The notes: generated by a model from the sequence alone, not told the origin. A stretch of DNA of 64,000 bases from Verrucosispora sioxanthis (GCF_010560025.1 NZ_SAIY01000001.1:434001-498000); one strand, 5' to 3'. Counted from the stretch's first letter, positions 33,211 through 42,110 are shown. Made by a program: numbers and translations.

Positions 33211-34980
33211 ATGCACCTTAAGATCGACAGTATGCTCCTGGTTGCCCGTCGCCCGACGGTTGTCATCACCGCCTGGTTTCGATCCGTCTATTCAGACGTC
33301 CGCTCAGGTGAAGTCAAACTAGCCGCACTCGCCTGTCTGGGTCTCGTCAAAGGCATCGTCGAGGCGGCTCTCATCGTCCAATTGGTGACCCTGGCCCTGG
33401 CCGTGACCGGCGACGACGGCAGATCCACGATGAACCCCCTCATCGGCCTCTACCAGCTTCCGCTGCCCCACGCGGTGACCGCGCTGGCCGCATGCACCCT
33501 GCTCGCGGGCTACCTGCACTGGCTTTCCGAACGCCTCATCATGACCGTCTGCACCGAAGCCACCGTCACCGTCCGGTCGCGACTGCTGTCCTCGTACTGC
33601 AATGCGGGGTGGCACCAGCAGGCCGCCGAGCGGCCCGGTTCCCTGCAGGAACTCGTCAGCAGTTGCGCCGTGACCGTCAGCCAGGGAATGCTCACCGCGT
33701 CGTCGGCGCTCGTCGCCGCTGCGCAGATGGCCGTACTCACAGTAACCGCCGTCGTGATCAGTCCGGTCGCTGCTCTCGCCATCGTCACGGTCGGCACGGC
33801 GGGCCTGGCGGTCGCCCACCCGTTTCGTGCCAGGACGCGTCGGCTCGCCCGCGACGCCGTCCGCGCGAACGACGACCTAGCCGCCATCATCGGCGAAACC
33901 ACCCTGCTCAGCAGGGACATGTGGGCCAACGGCGTGCACACGGTTGGCCCCCGCAGGGCGCGCACACCAATTGAAAAGGCCGCGCGGCTCACCGCCCGCG
34001 TCCGGTTCGAGTCGAGGATGGTACCCACGGTGAGTCGCGACCTCACCATCCTCGGCGTGGGTCTGGCCCTGGCCGTCGTCAGTCAGACCACGGTGATCGC
34101 GATCGGTTCGATCGGCGCCATCGTGCTGTTGGTGGTGCGTGCGGTCGGCCTGGGACAACAGATCTCCACGGCTTTGCAGGCCCTTTCCGACCGCCAGGCA
34201 AGCCTCAACCAGATAAGCACCGCGATCGAGCGCTACCGCAGGGCCGCCCCGAGCACCACCGGCCGCCCCGCACCGCGCCTGGAGGTCGTACGGTTCGAGG
34301 ACGTCTGGTTCACATACCCGTCGACGAGCGAACCGACCTTGGCCGGCGTCGACCTGACCCTGCGTCCAGGCAGTGTCGTGGGCATCGTCGGCGGCAACGC
34401 CGCCGGCAAGTCGACGCTCCTTCACCTGCTGCTCCGGCTCGCCCAACCCACTCGGGGCCGGATCGCCGTCAATGACGTCGACATCCGCCACGTCTCCCTC
34501 ACCAGCTGGCTCAGCCAGGTTTCGCTGGTGCCGCAGGATCCCGCTCTGCTCGACGGGACGGTAGCGGAGAACATCCGGTTCTTGCGCCACGGCATCGAAG
34601 AGGTCGACGTGCAGCGTGCCGCCCAGGCGGCCGGGCTGGACGAGGATCTCCGATCCTGGCCGCAAGGGTTGTCGCACCCGGTCGGCCCCCTTGGCCGGGC
34701 ACTCTCTGGTGGGCAGCGTCAGCGAATCGCCCTGGCCCGAGCGTTGGCGGGTAAGCCACGACTGCTCGTGCTCGACGAACCCACCAGCGCTCTGGACACC
34801 CACACCGAAGCCATCGTGCGGGACACGATCGAACGGGTCCGTCAACACGCGGCGGTGCTGATCGTCACCCACCGTGCCAGCACCCTGTCGGCCTGCGACC
34901 GGGTGTTGGAACTACGACGTGGGCGGCTGATCGAGCAGGTCGGCACGGCTCACGGAGACAGCGTTCTCGTCGAGGGGTGA
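33211..34980 (+). CDS. ABC transporter, fused permease-ATPase (lasso peptide exporter)
   Basis: 589-residue half-transporter: six-helix permease (residues about 30-320), then an ATPase domain with Walker A VGGNAAGKSTLL, Q-loop SLVPQDPALLDG, signature ALSGGQRQRIALARAL, Walker B LLVLDEPTSALD and H-loop IVTHRASTLS. Such D proteins export the mature lasso peptide and give self-immunity. The start codon lies 29 bp from the divergent kinase start in an AT-rich spacer with no obvious ribosome site; ATG 33229 is an alternative. It converges on the nucleotidyltransferase gene with 15 bp between stops. Confidence 0.85.
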   Translation: MHLKIDSMLLVARRPTVVITAWFRSVYSDVRSGEVKLAALACLGLVKGIVEAALIVQLVTLALAVTGDDGRSTMNPLIGLYQLPLPHAVTALAACTLLAGYLHWLSERLIMTVCTEATVTVRSRLLSSYCNAGWHQQAAERPGSLQELVSSCAVTVSQGMLTASSALVAAAQMAVLTVTAVVISPVAALAIVTVGTAGLAVAHPFRARTRRLARDAVRANDDLAAIIGETTLLSRDMWANGVHTVGPRRARTPIEKAARLTARVRFESRMVPTVSRDLTILGVGLALAVVSQTTVIAIGSIGAIVLLVVRAVGLGQQISTALQALSDRQASLNQISTAIERYRRAAPSTTGRPAPRLEVVRFEDVWFTYPSTSEPTLAGVDLTLRPGSVVGIVGGNAAGKSTLLHLLLRLAQPTRGRIAVNDVDIRHVSLTSWLSQVSLVPQDPALLDGTVAENIRFLRHGIEEVDVQRAAQAAGLDEDLRSWPQGLSHPVGPLGRALSGGQRQRIALARALAGKPRLLVLDEPTSALDTHTEAIVRDTIERVRQHAAVLIVTHRASTLSACDRVLELRRGRLIEQVGTAHGDSVLVEG

Positions 34981-34995
34981 AGGAGCACTCCGCCT

Positions 34996-36015
34996 TCACC
35001 GCGGACGGACCGCCCACGCGCGCGCGGCTCGCCGCCAGGCACGGATCGCCGACGATAGTTGGGTGGCCATCCAGACCGGCCGGAGCAGATAACACGCGAC
35101 GAGCCAGAAGGTGCCCCGCGCGGCGAGCGGCATCGACCGCCGCAACACCACCTTCGACGGGAAGACCCGTTGCACGACGAGCAGAGGACGCCGCCAGGGA
35201 CGAGCGGCGTGCAGAGCGTTCAGAGTTCCCGTGCCGCGCACCTCGGTCAGGGCCCGCACCGCGAGTTCAACTGGTACGTACACCCCTCCGCCGAGCTCAT
35301 CGGCCAGCTTGGACGACTCGGGAACCATACGCAGCCCCGCCACAAACGCAGGCATCGCGCCGAGTTGCGCGGCCACCGTCGCCGCTGCCCGCATCGTGTC
35401 GTCGCCGAGAATCTCCAGACCACGCCGGAGATCGCTCGGTGGTTTGGGGTCCTTCACGCCGGTACGTGCCGCGTGCAGTGCCAGGTGACAGGCCAGCGCC
35501 ACGTCGTCGAGCACGGCCACCTCGGTCGTCCCGATCGTCGATCGCCGAGTGTGCTCCCGCAGCAGCGACCATACGCGGACCGGGGGCACGCCACAGCCGG
35601 CGAGCGTGATGTGCAGGTCCACGGTTGCCTGATCCGAGGTGCGGCGCCAGGTGGACGCATGAGGGGCGCGCTCGTTGCGCCGGGCGCCGGCCATCAGGTC
35701 GACAAAGCCCACATCTGTGAGGATGGCCTCGGCGTCGGCATGCCGACGCGGGTCGACGAGCAGATCGACGTCGCGATAGCTGCGGTTCACTGCCTTGCCG
35801 TCGTACAACCGGTCAACGATGCTGCGTCCCTTGAGCAGGATCGAATCGATTCCGTGCTGCCGGAAATCCGCGACCAGGCGCGCACCGACCGCGTCCAGCA
35901 TCAGGCATCGCATCAGTTTTCGATTGAGAAACATCGCGGCCGTAACTGTCTGCTCCCGATCAGGATGGGCTATTCGCCCGGGACCGTACGTCTGCATCTC
36001 AACTGCCCCTTTCAT
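34996..36015 (-). CDS. Nucleotidyltransferase-fold protein of the lasso cluster (NTP_transf_5-like)
   Basis: 339 residues. The motif ILLKGRSIVDRLYDGKAVNRSYRDVDLLVDP carries the paired Asp (RDVDLLV) of the DNA-polymerase-beta-like nucleotidyltransferase fold, with a helical C-terminal half. Genes of this family recur in lasso clusters that also have an HprK-like kinase; their chemistry has not been settled, and adenylylation or another nucleotidyl transfer to the peptide is a guess. It lies 140 bp downstream of the precursor gene on the same strand, probably in one transcript. Start is ATG 36015 or ATG 35997 (AGGGG upstream). Confidence 0.7.
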   Translation of the reverse strand: MKGAVEMQTYGPGRIAHPDREQTVTAAMFLNRKLMRCLMLDAVGARLVADFRQHGIDSILLKGRSIVDRLYDGKAVNRSYRDVDLLVDPRRHADAEAILTDVGFVDLMAGARRNERAPHASTWRRTSDQATVDLHITLAGCGVPPVRVWSLLREHTRRSTIGTTEVAVLDDVALACHLALHAARTGVKDPKPPSDLRRGLEILGDDTMRAAATVAAQLGAMPAFVAGLRMVPESSKLADELGGGVYVPVELAVRALTEVRGTGTLNALHAARPWRRPLLVVQRVFPSKVVLRRSMPLAARGTFWLVACYLLRPVWMATQLSSAIRAWRRAARAWAVRPR

Positions 36016-36155
36016 AGGTCCTCGCCAGGATGGCCGAACGCCATGATCTCGACCATCCTGGCGACACCTACGAGCGAGACTCGCACCAGTTGCGACTTGA
36101 CCGCATCCAATAGGCAGCGCGGCCTCGGGAAAGCAGATTCAAGCCACTGGCCAGG

Positions 36156-36311
36156 CTAGGAGTCCAAGCCGATAAGTGCGTCGAGGATCAGCAACACACC
36201 GCTGGCCGTGGCTCCCGCCGCCAGGCGATTCAGGCGCGGGGGCGACCAAACCGGCCTGCTCTCGCCTTGTGACAAGCGGTTCCCCGATCCGCTCGGACGT
36301 GACATGCTCAT
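36156..36311 (-). CDS. Lasso peptide precursor (A peptide), 51 residues
   Basis: Short gene with an ideal AGGAGG ribosome site (36316-36321) 4 nt before ATG 36311. The leader contains WSPPRLNRLAAGATA, which matches the lasso leader pattern YxxPxL...G...T with Trp in place of Tyr; this is the segment the RRE protein recognises. Thr35 is at the expected -2 position, so the predicted core is SGVLLILDALIGLDS (residues 37-51). Ser1 would close an 8-residue ring on Asp8, leaving a 7-residue tail. The C-terminal Asp-Ser matches precursors that are phosphorylated by the cluster kinase. The core is strikingly hydrophobic and has no bulky aromatic plug, so Leu/Ile residues would have to hold the thread. 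Second ATG at 36305 is also possible. Confidence 0.82.
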   Translation of the reverse strand: MSMSRPSGSGNRLSQGESRPVWSPPRLNRLAAGATASGVLLILDALIGLDS

Positions 36312-36626
36312 CTTTCCTCCTGTTGAATCTAAGGTGCGGAAAAGCCCGCTTCCCTCTCTTACGGCGTTTGACGCCTCTGCGATTCTGACATTTCACACCG
36401 GCATCACGCAGGACATTCGACAGCCCCACCCACCCCCGCAGAAGTTGTTTCCGACCGAAGCCAGCTCGGCCAGGACAGGCAAGGACGAAAGAATTCGCCA
36501 ACCGAATGACCTCGATGCGGCCAATTTCCGATAATCTTTCATAATGGTGTCGACTGACGGTTCGGAAGCCGCCCGCCACCTGTCCACCACCGTCCGGGTG
36601 TCGGCAACGATCAGGGAAGCCGCCGA
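36312..36626 (-). promoter_or_regulatory. Leader/promoter region of the precursor gene
   Basis: 315 bp between cyclase and precursor genes with lower GC than the flanks. On the minus strand TTAGAT (about 36330-36335), 19-24 bp before the ATG, may be the -10 element; no clear -35 is seen. A small dyad GGCGT, CAA, ACGCC lies about 40 bp further upstream (36361-36373). The region also contains the Cys-rich small frame listed separately. Confidence 0.4.
36393..36542 (-). CDS. Possible Cys-rich small peptide (49 residues), RiPP-like
   Basis: An ATG at 36542 opens a frame with a basic, helical N-terminal part (KDYRKLAASRSFGWRIL, then SLPVLAELASVG) and a Gly/Cys/Trp-rich end NNFCGGGWGCRMSCVMPV. Third-position GC is about two thirds, moderately coding-like. 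The shape, leader plus compact C-terminal motif, resembles a RiPP precursor, and the location between cyclase and lasso precursor is suggestive. However no ribosome site precedes it and no homologue is recognised, so it may be chance. Confidence 0.3.
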   Translation of the reverse strand: MKDYRKLAASRSFGWRILSSLPVLAELASVGNNFCGGGWGCRMSCVMPV

Positions 36627-38612
36627 TCACGGCGCGAAGTGCGAGGCGCGTTCACGGGCCTGCGGTGGTGGTGCCGCGACGCTGCGCCGGTCGGCCGTTG
36701 CATAGTGACGAAGCCAGCGCAGGTACTTACTCGTCGCCAGCGCTCGGGGCAGCAGCAGCGTGTAATCCCGCGCCACCACCGGATCACCGGCCTGGTCCGG
36801 AGTCGGCCAGTCGCGTATCAGCGCGTCGAGACGGGGCAGGTCCATCAGCTCCTGAGTGGCCGGATCCACCCGCGCGGCGGCGAACTCGTCGCGGATCTCG
36901 TCGCGCCGGTCGGTGATCCGGTCGTACCAGTCGGGCAGTTGGGCACCGCGAACCACACGCAGTCTGATGCCGTCCGGGACCCGTCCCGCCATGCTGGCGC
37001 GGGCGGCGGCCCGACCCCGTCCGCGATGGCGACGCGCCCAACCCGGCTGCCTGGCGGAGAGCTCGATCAGGGCGAGGTCGGCGGTGGGGTCCACGACACG
37101 GCCACGGCACCGCACATCGAGAGTGGCCATCACCTCGGCGTGCTGGGCATTGTCGTCGACGAAGCGGCCGAGGCCGGAGATCCTCCGGTAGGCGTCGATG
37201 CCGCCGGCGATGCGTGCCGCGAGCGCGGTCGTGGCCAGGTGCGGCCGCAGCGGGCTCGCGGCCAGCCACTGGGCGGCCGTAGACCGGTGGCCACGACGTA
37301 GCTCGATCAGTCGGTGCATGGACCCGGGCAGCATCGGACGCAACACCCCCTGGACCAGGGTCTCGCGCCAGCCGCGCCGGGCCGACCAGGCGGCGGCCTC
37401 CCGCCACGCCTCAATTAGCCGCCCGGCACGCGCCAGGTCCACCAACCACCGAGGCTCGTCCCGGGAGAAGGTCAGGTTTCCGATGCCGCCGGTGAACAGG
37501 ATTGACACGTTGTCGGTCACCGCCCGCTGGTGGATGGCTCTGACCCACATCATGTTGAGGGTGTTGCGCACCGGGGTACCTCCGGCCGCGAAATAGGCGT
37601 CATCACCGTCGATGGCATGGGCGCCAACGGCGTCGACGAAGGCCGGCGCAAGGTTGGGATGCGCGCCGGCCAGCAGCCTGACCAGGGAGGATTCGTCGGT
37701 GTCCCGTCCGTTCGCCGATTCCGTCCAGCCAGCTGGCGGCACCGAGGTGTAGGTGCGCAGCCGCGCGGGGGCGACCTGCTCGGCGAGGGTCGCCGCCACA
37801 GCGGTCGAATCCAAGCCTCCACTGAGCATCACGCCGACCCCACCTCGATGCCGAAGGTGCGCGCGTACCGCCTGGTCCATTGCGGTGCGCAGCTCCTCGG
37901 CGTGCTCAGCGGCGGACCCGGACCGCCGGGGCGTGTCGTCCAGCGACCAGTAACGTCGGTGTTGCGTCCGCTCAGGGGTGATCCAGATCGTGCTGGCCGC
38001 CGGCACGGGAGCGACGTCCCTGATCCAGCTGCGTCGGGTGTCCTGGGCGACAGCCAGGAACTCGACAGCCCGATCGAGGTCCGGTTCCAGCGGCACCTGC
38101 GGCATTGCGGCGACCGCGAGCGCGGTGCTGCCGAAGCCGAGCCATCCAGCGCTCTGGTACAGGTGTAGCGGTCGCCGTCCGAGATGGTCGCGGGCGAGTA
38201 GCACTCCCCCGCGCCGCCCGTCCACCACTGCGAAGGCAAAGTCACCGCGCAGCCGGCGGCAGCAGTCCGCGCCCCACCGGGTGTAGGCGTGGGCGATCAG
38301 CAAAGAGTCCGGTACGGCCGCGGCACCCCGCAGTTCCAACATCCGGCACAACTCCACCCGGTTCGTGAGCACCGCGTCAGCGACCACCACCGTCCCGGCT
38401 TCGGCCGACGCCCATGGTTGCCGGTCCTCGTCGTCCTCGGGGACGCGACAGTGCACGACCGACGCCACTGCCGCCGCGACCGCCCCCGTTCGACCGGCCC
38501 AGCATCCGCGGGCATCCGCGCCGAGAGCGGTCAGCACGGTGATCGCGCCATCCAGATCACGCTCGGCGTACGGCCGGCCGTCCAGACTTACGAGGCCCGC
38601 GAAGCCCGTCAT
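36627..38612 (-). CDS. Lasso cyclase (asparagine-synthetase-like, C protein)
   Basis: 661-residue ATP-dependent macrolactam synthetase. The N-terminal glutaminase-like domain starts MTGFAGLV and lacks the Cys2 nucleophile of true asparagine synthetases, as expected for lasso cyclases; RLRGDFAFAVVDGRRGG and LLARDHLGRRPLH are conserved. The synthetase domain has the PP-loop VMLSGGLDSTAVAATL (about residue 265) and later DNAQHAEVMATLDVRCRGRVVDPTADLALIEL. It should adenylate the Asp8 side chain for attack by the core's residue 1 amine. ATG 38612 is preceded by GGTGAA; an upstream GTG at 38630 is possible. Divergent from the B1/B2 operon. Confidence 0.9.
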   Translation of the reverse strand: MTGFAGLVSLDGRPYAERDLDGAITVLTALGADARGCWAGRTGAVAAAVASVVHCRVPEDDEDRQPWASAEAGTVVVADAVLTNRVELCRMLELRGAAAVPDSLLIAHAYTRWGADCCRRLRGDFAFAVVDGRRGGVLLARDHLGRRPLHLYQSAGWLGFGSTALAVAAMPQVPLEPDLDRAVEFLAVAQDTRRSWIRDVAPVPAASTIWITPERTQHRRYWSLDDTPRRSGSAAEHAEELRTAMDQAVRAHLRHRGGVGVMLSGGLDSTAVAATLAEQVAPARLRTYTSVPPAGWTESANGRDTDESSLVRLLAGAHPNLAPAFVDAVGAHAIDGDDAYFAAGGTPVRNTLNMMWVRAIHQRAVTDNVSILFTGGIGNLTFSRDEPRWLVDLARAGRLIEAWREAAAWSARRGWRETLVQGVLRPMLPGSMHRLIELRRGHRSTAAQWLAASPLRPHLATTALAARIAGGIDAYRRISGLGRFVDDNAQHAEVMATLDVRCRGRVVDPTADLALIELSARQPGWARRHRGRGRAAARASMAGRVPDGIRLRVVRGAQLPDWYDRITDRRDEIRDEFAAARVDPATQELMDLPRLDALIRDWPTPDQAGDPVVARDYTLLLPRALATSKYLRWLRHYATADRRSVAAPPPQARERASHFAP

Positions 38613-38675
38613 GTGTTCACCCGTCTTCACCCGAAAGCCGACCTACCCGAGAGACGGTATGGCACCATTTGTTCC

Positions 38676-38957
38676 GTGTCAGTCACTTTGTCATCTCAGG
38701 TGGTGCGCAGTTCCGCAGCACTGACCGCCACCGTCAACGACGAGATCGTCATGCTCGACCCCGAGCAGGGTGCGTACTTCGGTCTCAGCCGGGTGGCCTC
38801 CCGCATCTGGGAACTCATCGCGGAACCGACCTCCGTGGAGGACATCTGCGCCACCCTGCGCACCGAGTACGGGGTGGAGCCCGACACCTGCCACCACGAC
38901 GTGACCGCATTCCTGGACGACCTGGTGCGAGCACGCCTGATCACTGTCACTCCGTGA
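38676..38957 (+). CDS. Lasso RiPP recognition element protein (PqqD-like, B1)
   Basis: 93-residue PqqD-fold protein. VNDEIVMLDPEQGAYFGLSRVASRIWELI and EPTSVEDICATLRTEYGVEP are the beta-hairpin plus helical wing that clamps the leader peptide. It delivers the precursor to the B2 protease. Start GTG at 38676; the 63-bp spacer to the divergent cyclase gene must hold both promoters. Its stop overlaps the B2 start (GTGA). Confidence 0.88.
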   Translation: MSVTLSSQVVRSSAALTATVNDEIVMLDPEQGAYFGLSRVASRIWELIAEPTSVEDICATLRTEYGVEPDTCHHDVTAFLDDLVRARLITVTP

Positions 38958-39358
38958 CCAGGCCAAGCACGATCGCCCTCGCGCTGGAGGCCGCCGCCCG
39001 GCTCACGACCGCCCAGATCCTGGTCGCCGTCTGTTCGGGACCACGACTCATGCGCCTGCTCGGACCAGTCGAGCGGTCCGACACCGCGACGGAGGACGCC
39101 TGCCCACGCTGGCCCGCAGCGCGCCGTGTCGCCCGAGTGGTGGACCGAGTCGGAAACCTCCTGCCCTGGCACCCCGTGTGCCTGCCGCGGGCCATGACCA
39201 CCCGGGCCATGCTGCGACGTCGCGCCATCCCGTGCGAACTGCACCTCGGCGTCACCAGCACCGCACCCCTCGCCGCCCACGCCTGGGTGACGGTCGGCGG
39301 CCGGGTCGTACAGGGTGGGTCAGTCGAACACGTCACGCCGTTGGCAACATTGCGTTGA
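38954..39358 (+). CDS. Lasso leader peptidase (transglutaminase-like Cys protease, B2)
   Basis: 134-residue B2 protease. The catalytic Cys lies in LPWHPVCLPRAMTTRAMLRRR, the His in AAHAWVTVGG, and an acidic partner should follow in the next strand. The segment IPCELHLGV is typical of this family. It removes the leader after Ala36 (Thr at -2). Four-base overlap with B1 ensures coupled synthesis. Confidence 0.88.
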   Translation: MTRPSTIALALEAAARLTTAQILVAVCSGPRLMRLLGPVERSDTATEDACPRWPAARRVARVVDRVGNLLPWHPVCLPRAMTTRAMLRRRAIPCELHLGVTSTAPLAAHAWVTVGGRVVQGGSVEHVTPLATLR

Positions 39359-39392
39359 GCGCATCTGGTTCGTGGGTCGGTCGGACGGGTGG

Positions 39393-39490
39393 GTGATCCG
39401 CTCGCTGCGGTACTACGACGACCGGCGCCTGCCGTCCACAGCGCGGACATCGGCTGGACACCGGACGTACCGAAGTCGCGATCGACAAAG
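39393..39490 (+). pseudogene. MerR-family regulator remnant
   Basis: IRSLRYYDDRRLPSTARTSAGHRTY is the N-terminal HTH/wing of a MerR regulator, lacking its first helix and degenerating after about 33 residues through a frame change. It is only 35 bp beyond the B2 gene, inside a stretch (39359-40027) with no intact gene. Confidence 0.5.
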
Positions 39491-39539
39491 TCATCCGCCG
39501 GTGCCGGCCGTGCGGGCGGCGTACACGATGCTCCAGGGC

Positions 39540-39791
39540 CTGCCGCGTCCTGCAACGGGACGGTGATCGGCGGTGACGCCGCCGCGTCCAGCGTTTCGGC
39601 GGCGATCTCGGCGAACCGCTCGGCTGCAGGGTGCGGTGACTGCGCCACCGTGCCGCGGCGGTGGTCTTGTGCGGTGGATGACCGATGAGAGGACGCCAGA
39701 CCACACGCGGCTCACGTCGAGCGGCGTTCTCCGGTTCGAAGGCGACGCCGTGGCCGGCGAGGCAAGCAGTCGCTCGCAGATGGCCGCACAC
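39540..39791 (-). pseudogene. LysR-family regulator C-terminal remnant
   Basis: AGHGVAFEPENAARREPRVVWRPLIG followed, one frame over, by HPAAERFAEIAAETLDAA is the end of a LysR effector-binding domain (position of the loop before the final helix). The rest of the gene is missing. A further nameless fragment lies beside it on the plus strand (39829-39969, WTLVSEPGYRRYLHQLP). This is a gene graveyard. Confidence 0.5.
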
Positions 39792-40027
39792 CCGGCAGAT
39801 GAGGATTCCCGATCACCTCCCGAGCCTTCCTCAGCGGCCATCACGCGGATCCTGCCAGCCGAGTGTGGACCCTCGTCTCCGAACCCGGCTACCGGCGCTA
39901 CCTGCACCAGCTGCCCTGCGACCACGGACCCGACACGGTCACCAACCCACAGCGCTTCGACGACCTCTAGACACCAGCAGGTCGACCCCGTCGGGCGATC
40001 GCGTGATGACCCGGACAGCGGATGCTC

Positions 40028-40722
40028 CTATTCGCGTTCCTCGGTCCGCCCTTCCATCTGAGCCCGAGGTGGGACGGACGCAGGGCTGGGGAGCAGGCGC
40101 CCGGGCGCCCGGCGGCTGGTGGTACGCGGGCGGCTTGGCGAGAGAGATTCCCCGCTGGTCACAAGAGCTGCGGTGAGTAGCGGCCCGTCGACGGTGCGGG
40201 AGTCGAGCGCGGCACCGATGTGTGCCGCAACCACCTCCAGGACCGGCATCAGCCGCGAATGCGGCGAAGGACGTAGGCGAGGTGAACCTCGACAGCGTCC
40301 CACCAGGGATGTGGTGGTTGCGGCTTCGTGAAAGTCATGCCGGGCTCGAAACGCTCGACGCGTCGACCGTCACGCCAGTGGGCGAAGCTGTTCATGCCGT
40401 CGGCGCCACGCAGGACGCTGAGGGTCTCGGTGCCCTCGGACAGGGTGGTACATGTGCCGGACATGGCGCCGGTGATGCCGTGCTCCTCGAAACAGAACGA
40501 CCACATGCACAAGGAACCGGCACGCAACATCGACCCTTCCTGCGCGGTCGCGGCGTACTTGGAGTTGGCCTCGTCGCGGTCGAGCAGGCGGGCGACTCGC
40601 GGGTCCGCGCCGTATCGCCCGAGCACATCTGAGGCCGTGATGGCCCGGGTGAATGTCACACACCACATGACCAGGCGTGGATCCCCGGCCCACGCCCACT
40701 GTCCGGCCGTCGTTTCACTCAT
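40028..40722 (-). pseudogene. DUF6461-type protein split by a frameshift
   Basis: The first 157 residues (from ATG 40722, AGGAG upstream) include FTRAITASDVLGRYGADP, SFCFEEHGITGAMSG and TLSVLRGADGMNSFAHWRDG, typical of the DUF6461 SMI1/KNR4-like actinobacterial group. The frame ends at VLRRIRG*, and LMPVLEVVAAHIGAALDSRTVDGPLLTAAL continues in another frame to 40028. One missing C before tgatg would join them (GLMPVLE). Function unknown; such proteins often lie beside polymorphic toxins or immunity genes, and a nuclease remnant is next door. Confidence 0.55.
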
Positions 40723-40800
40723 GTACGTCTCCTGCGCTGTCCCACGGGGGCCGGGCGGGGCCGGAGGCTTCTTCGGGGCCCCCGGCCGGCCACGGCTTCG

Positions 40801-42110
40801 TCAGCTCACGGCGTGGACGTCGAACTTCTCGGTGTCGAGGACACGCTGGTTCCTCACGAAGGCACCGTACTTGCCTCCGGCGGAGGAGTTCGCGTCTACG
40901 TCAACATGGCCGCGTACGCACGGTTCGTTGAAGGTCACCGGCTTGTCTGCCCGAGCCTCGTCGAGCACCCACTGACCGTTCTCGTACAGCGGGAGGATGT
41001 CCGCGCACAGCCTGCCGTCCGTTCCTCCCTCGTAGGTGCCGGCGAAGGGGAACTCGTCGCACGAGTCGTTCGGGACGTACTCCGGCATGTACACGAACGG
41101 GTCGCTGCTGCCGGCGCCGCAGGTGCGCTCCCGGTTGGCGTTCGCGATGGCCTGGCTGTCGGTCCGGCTCAGCGGAGCCCAGCCACGAAGGTACGCCTGG
41201 GCGAACTGGTAGAGCGCGCGGCTTCGCCGTGGTTCCGATCCGAGACGGAGTACTCAAGGATTGCCCGCCGTTCCGGGATGACGCAGCCGGGCGTGCTGAG
41301 TTCCGCGTCGCAGCGGATCGGCGCTTGGACGGGGGCTATCCCAGTAGACGTTCGGCGTGGTAGGGATGCTGCCCGCGGTCGTGACATACATGTGGTATTT
41401 GGTCTGATGTTGGTGTCCCGCGCCCCGGATGCCACGGCGCTTCGGTACGTGACCGTGCCGGATGCCGAAGCGCCAGGACCGACATTCCGTGAGCCGGGCC
41501 AGGGTCGGTTGGTCGTCGCGGAGCAGGTCGACGTGCAAGCCACATCGAAGGCGATGTCGAGGCTCCTCACCTGCCCCGTCACGCCGGTCACCCGGACAGT
41601 GACCGACTCGTTCCACGCGGCGCTGCTCTGGCTGAGGGTCATGCTGGTGGCGATGTTCATGACGCCGGTGCCCAGCACCGCGCCCCTGTCGCTGTACAGG
41701 GTGTAGGTGACCGTCATGCCATTCAGGCACAGGCCGCTGGTCCGCGTCCACGTCCAGTAGCCGGGTATGGTGATGTCGCAGGCCTCGTTGGCAGCGGTGG
41801 TGTCCGCCGAGCCGGTACGGCTCACGGCCTGCGGTGTGGTGTCGACGCAGGATTTGACCGCGCCACCGACAGCGGCGCGAGCGGCCGGCGCGATGGCCGT
41901 ACATAACTGACCAGTTCGGACTTTCTGCTGACCGCGCCCTACTTCCGTACGGGGAAGGTCAGCGGGGGTGATGGTGGCGATTGCCTGGTGCCGGCTGTCG
42001 GCCCGTGGATTCTGGCCCGGGGCGACAGATTCGGCTGCTTGCGCTGGTGCGCCTCCGGAGGCGATTCCGCCGCCCACCAACAAGATGAGGAGGCGACTGA
42101 TCCACTTCAT
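40801..42110 (-). pseudogene. Secreted NucA/NucB-type nuclease, multiply frameshifted
   Basis: The start MKWISRLLILLVGGGIASGGAPAQAA is a signal peptide, then a domain with paired Cys and a Trp-rich start (ITIPGYWTWTRTSGLC). The end carries the NucA/NucB signature region, PNDSCDEFPFAGTYEGG, and a terminal stretch NSSAGGKYGAFVRNQRVLDTEKFDV. At least three frame changes (near 41390, 41300, 41220) separate these parts, so no full-length product can be made. It would have been a secreted deoxyribonuclease, perhaps a toxin paired with the DUF6461 protein (speculative). Confidence 0.6.

Noticed and set aside
36139-36630. 163-residue minus-strand frame through the lasso precursor region
   Set aside because: It overlaps the precursor in a different frame, lacks a ribosome site, and its amino acid content is unlike a protein. 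The precursor frame has an AGGAGG site and a lasso leader motif.
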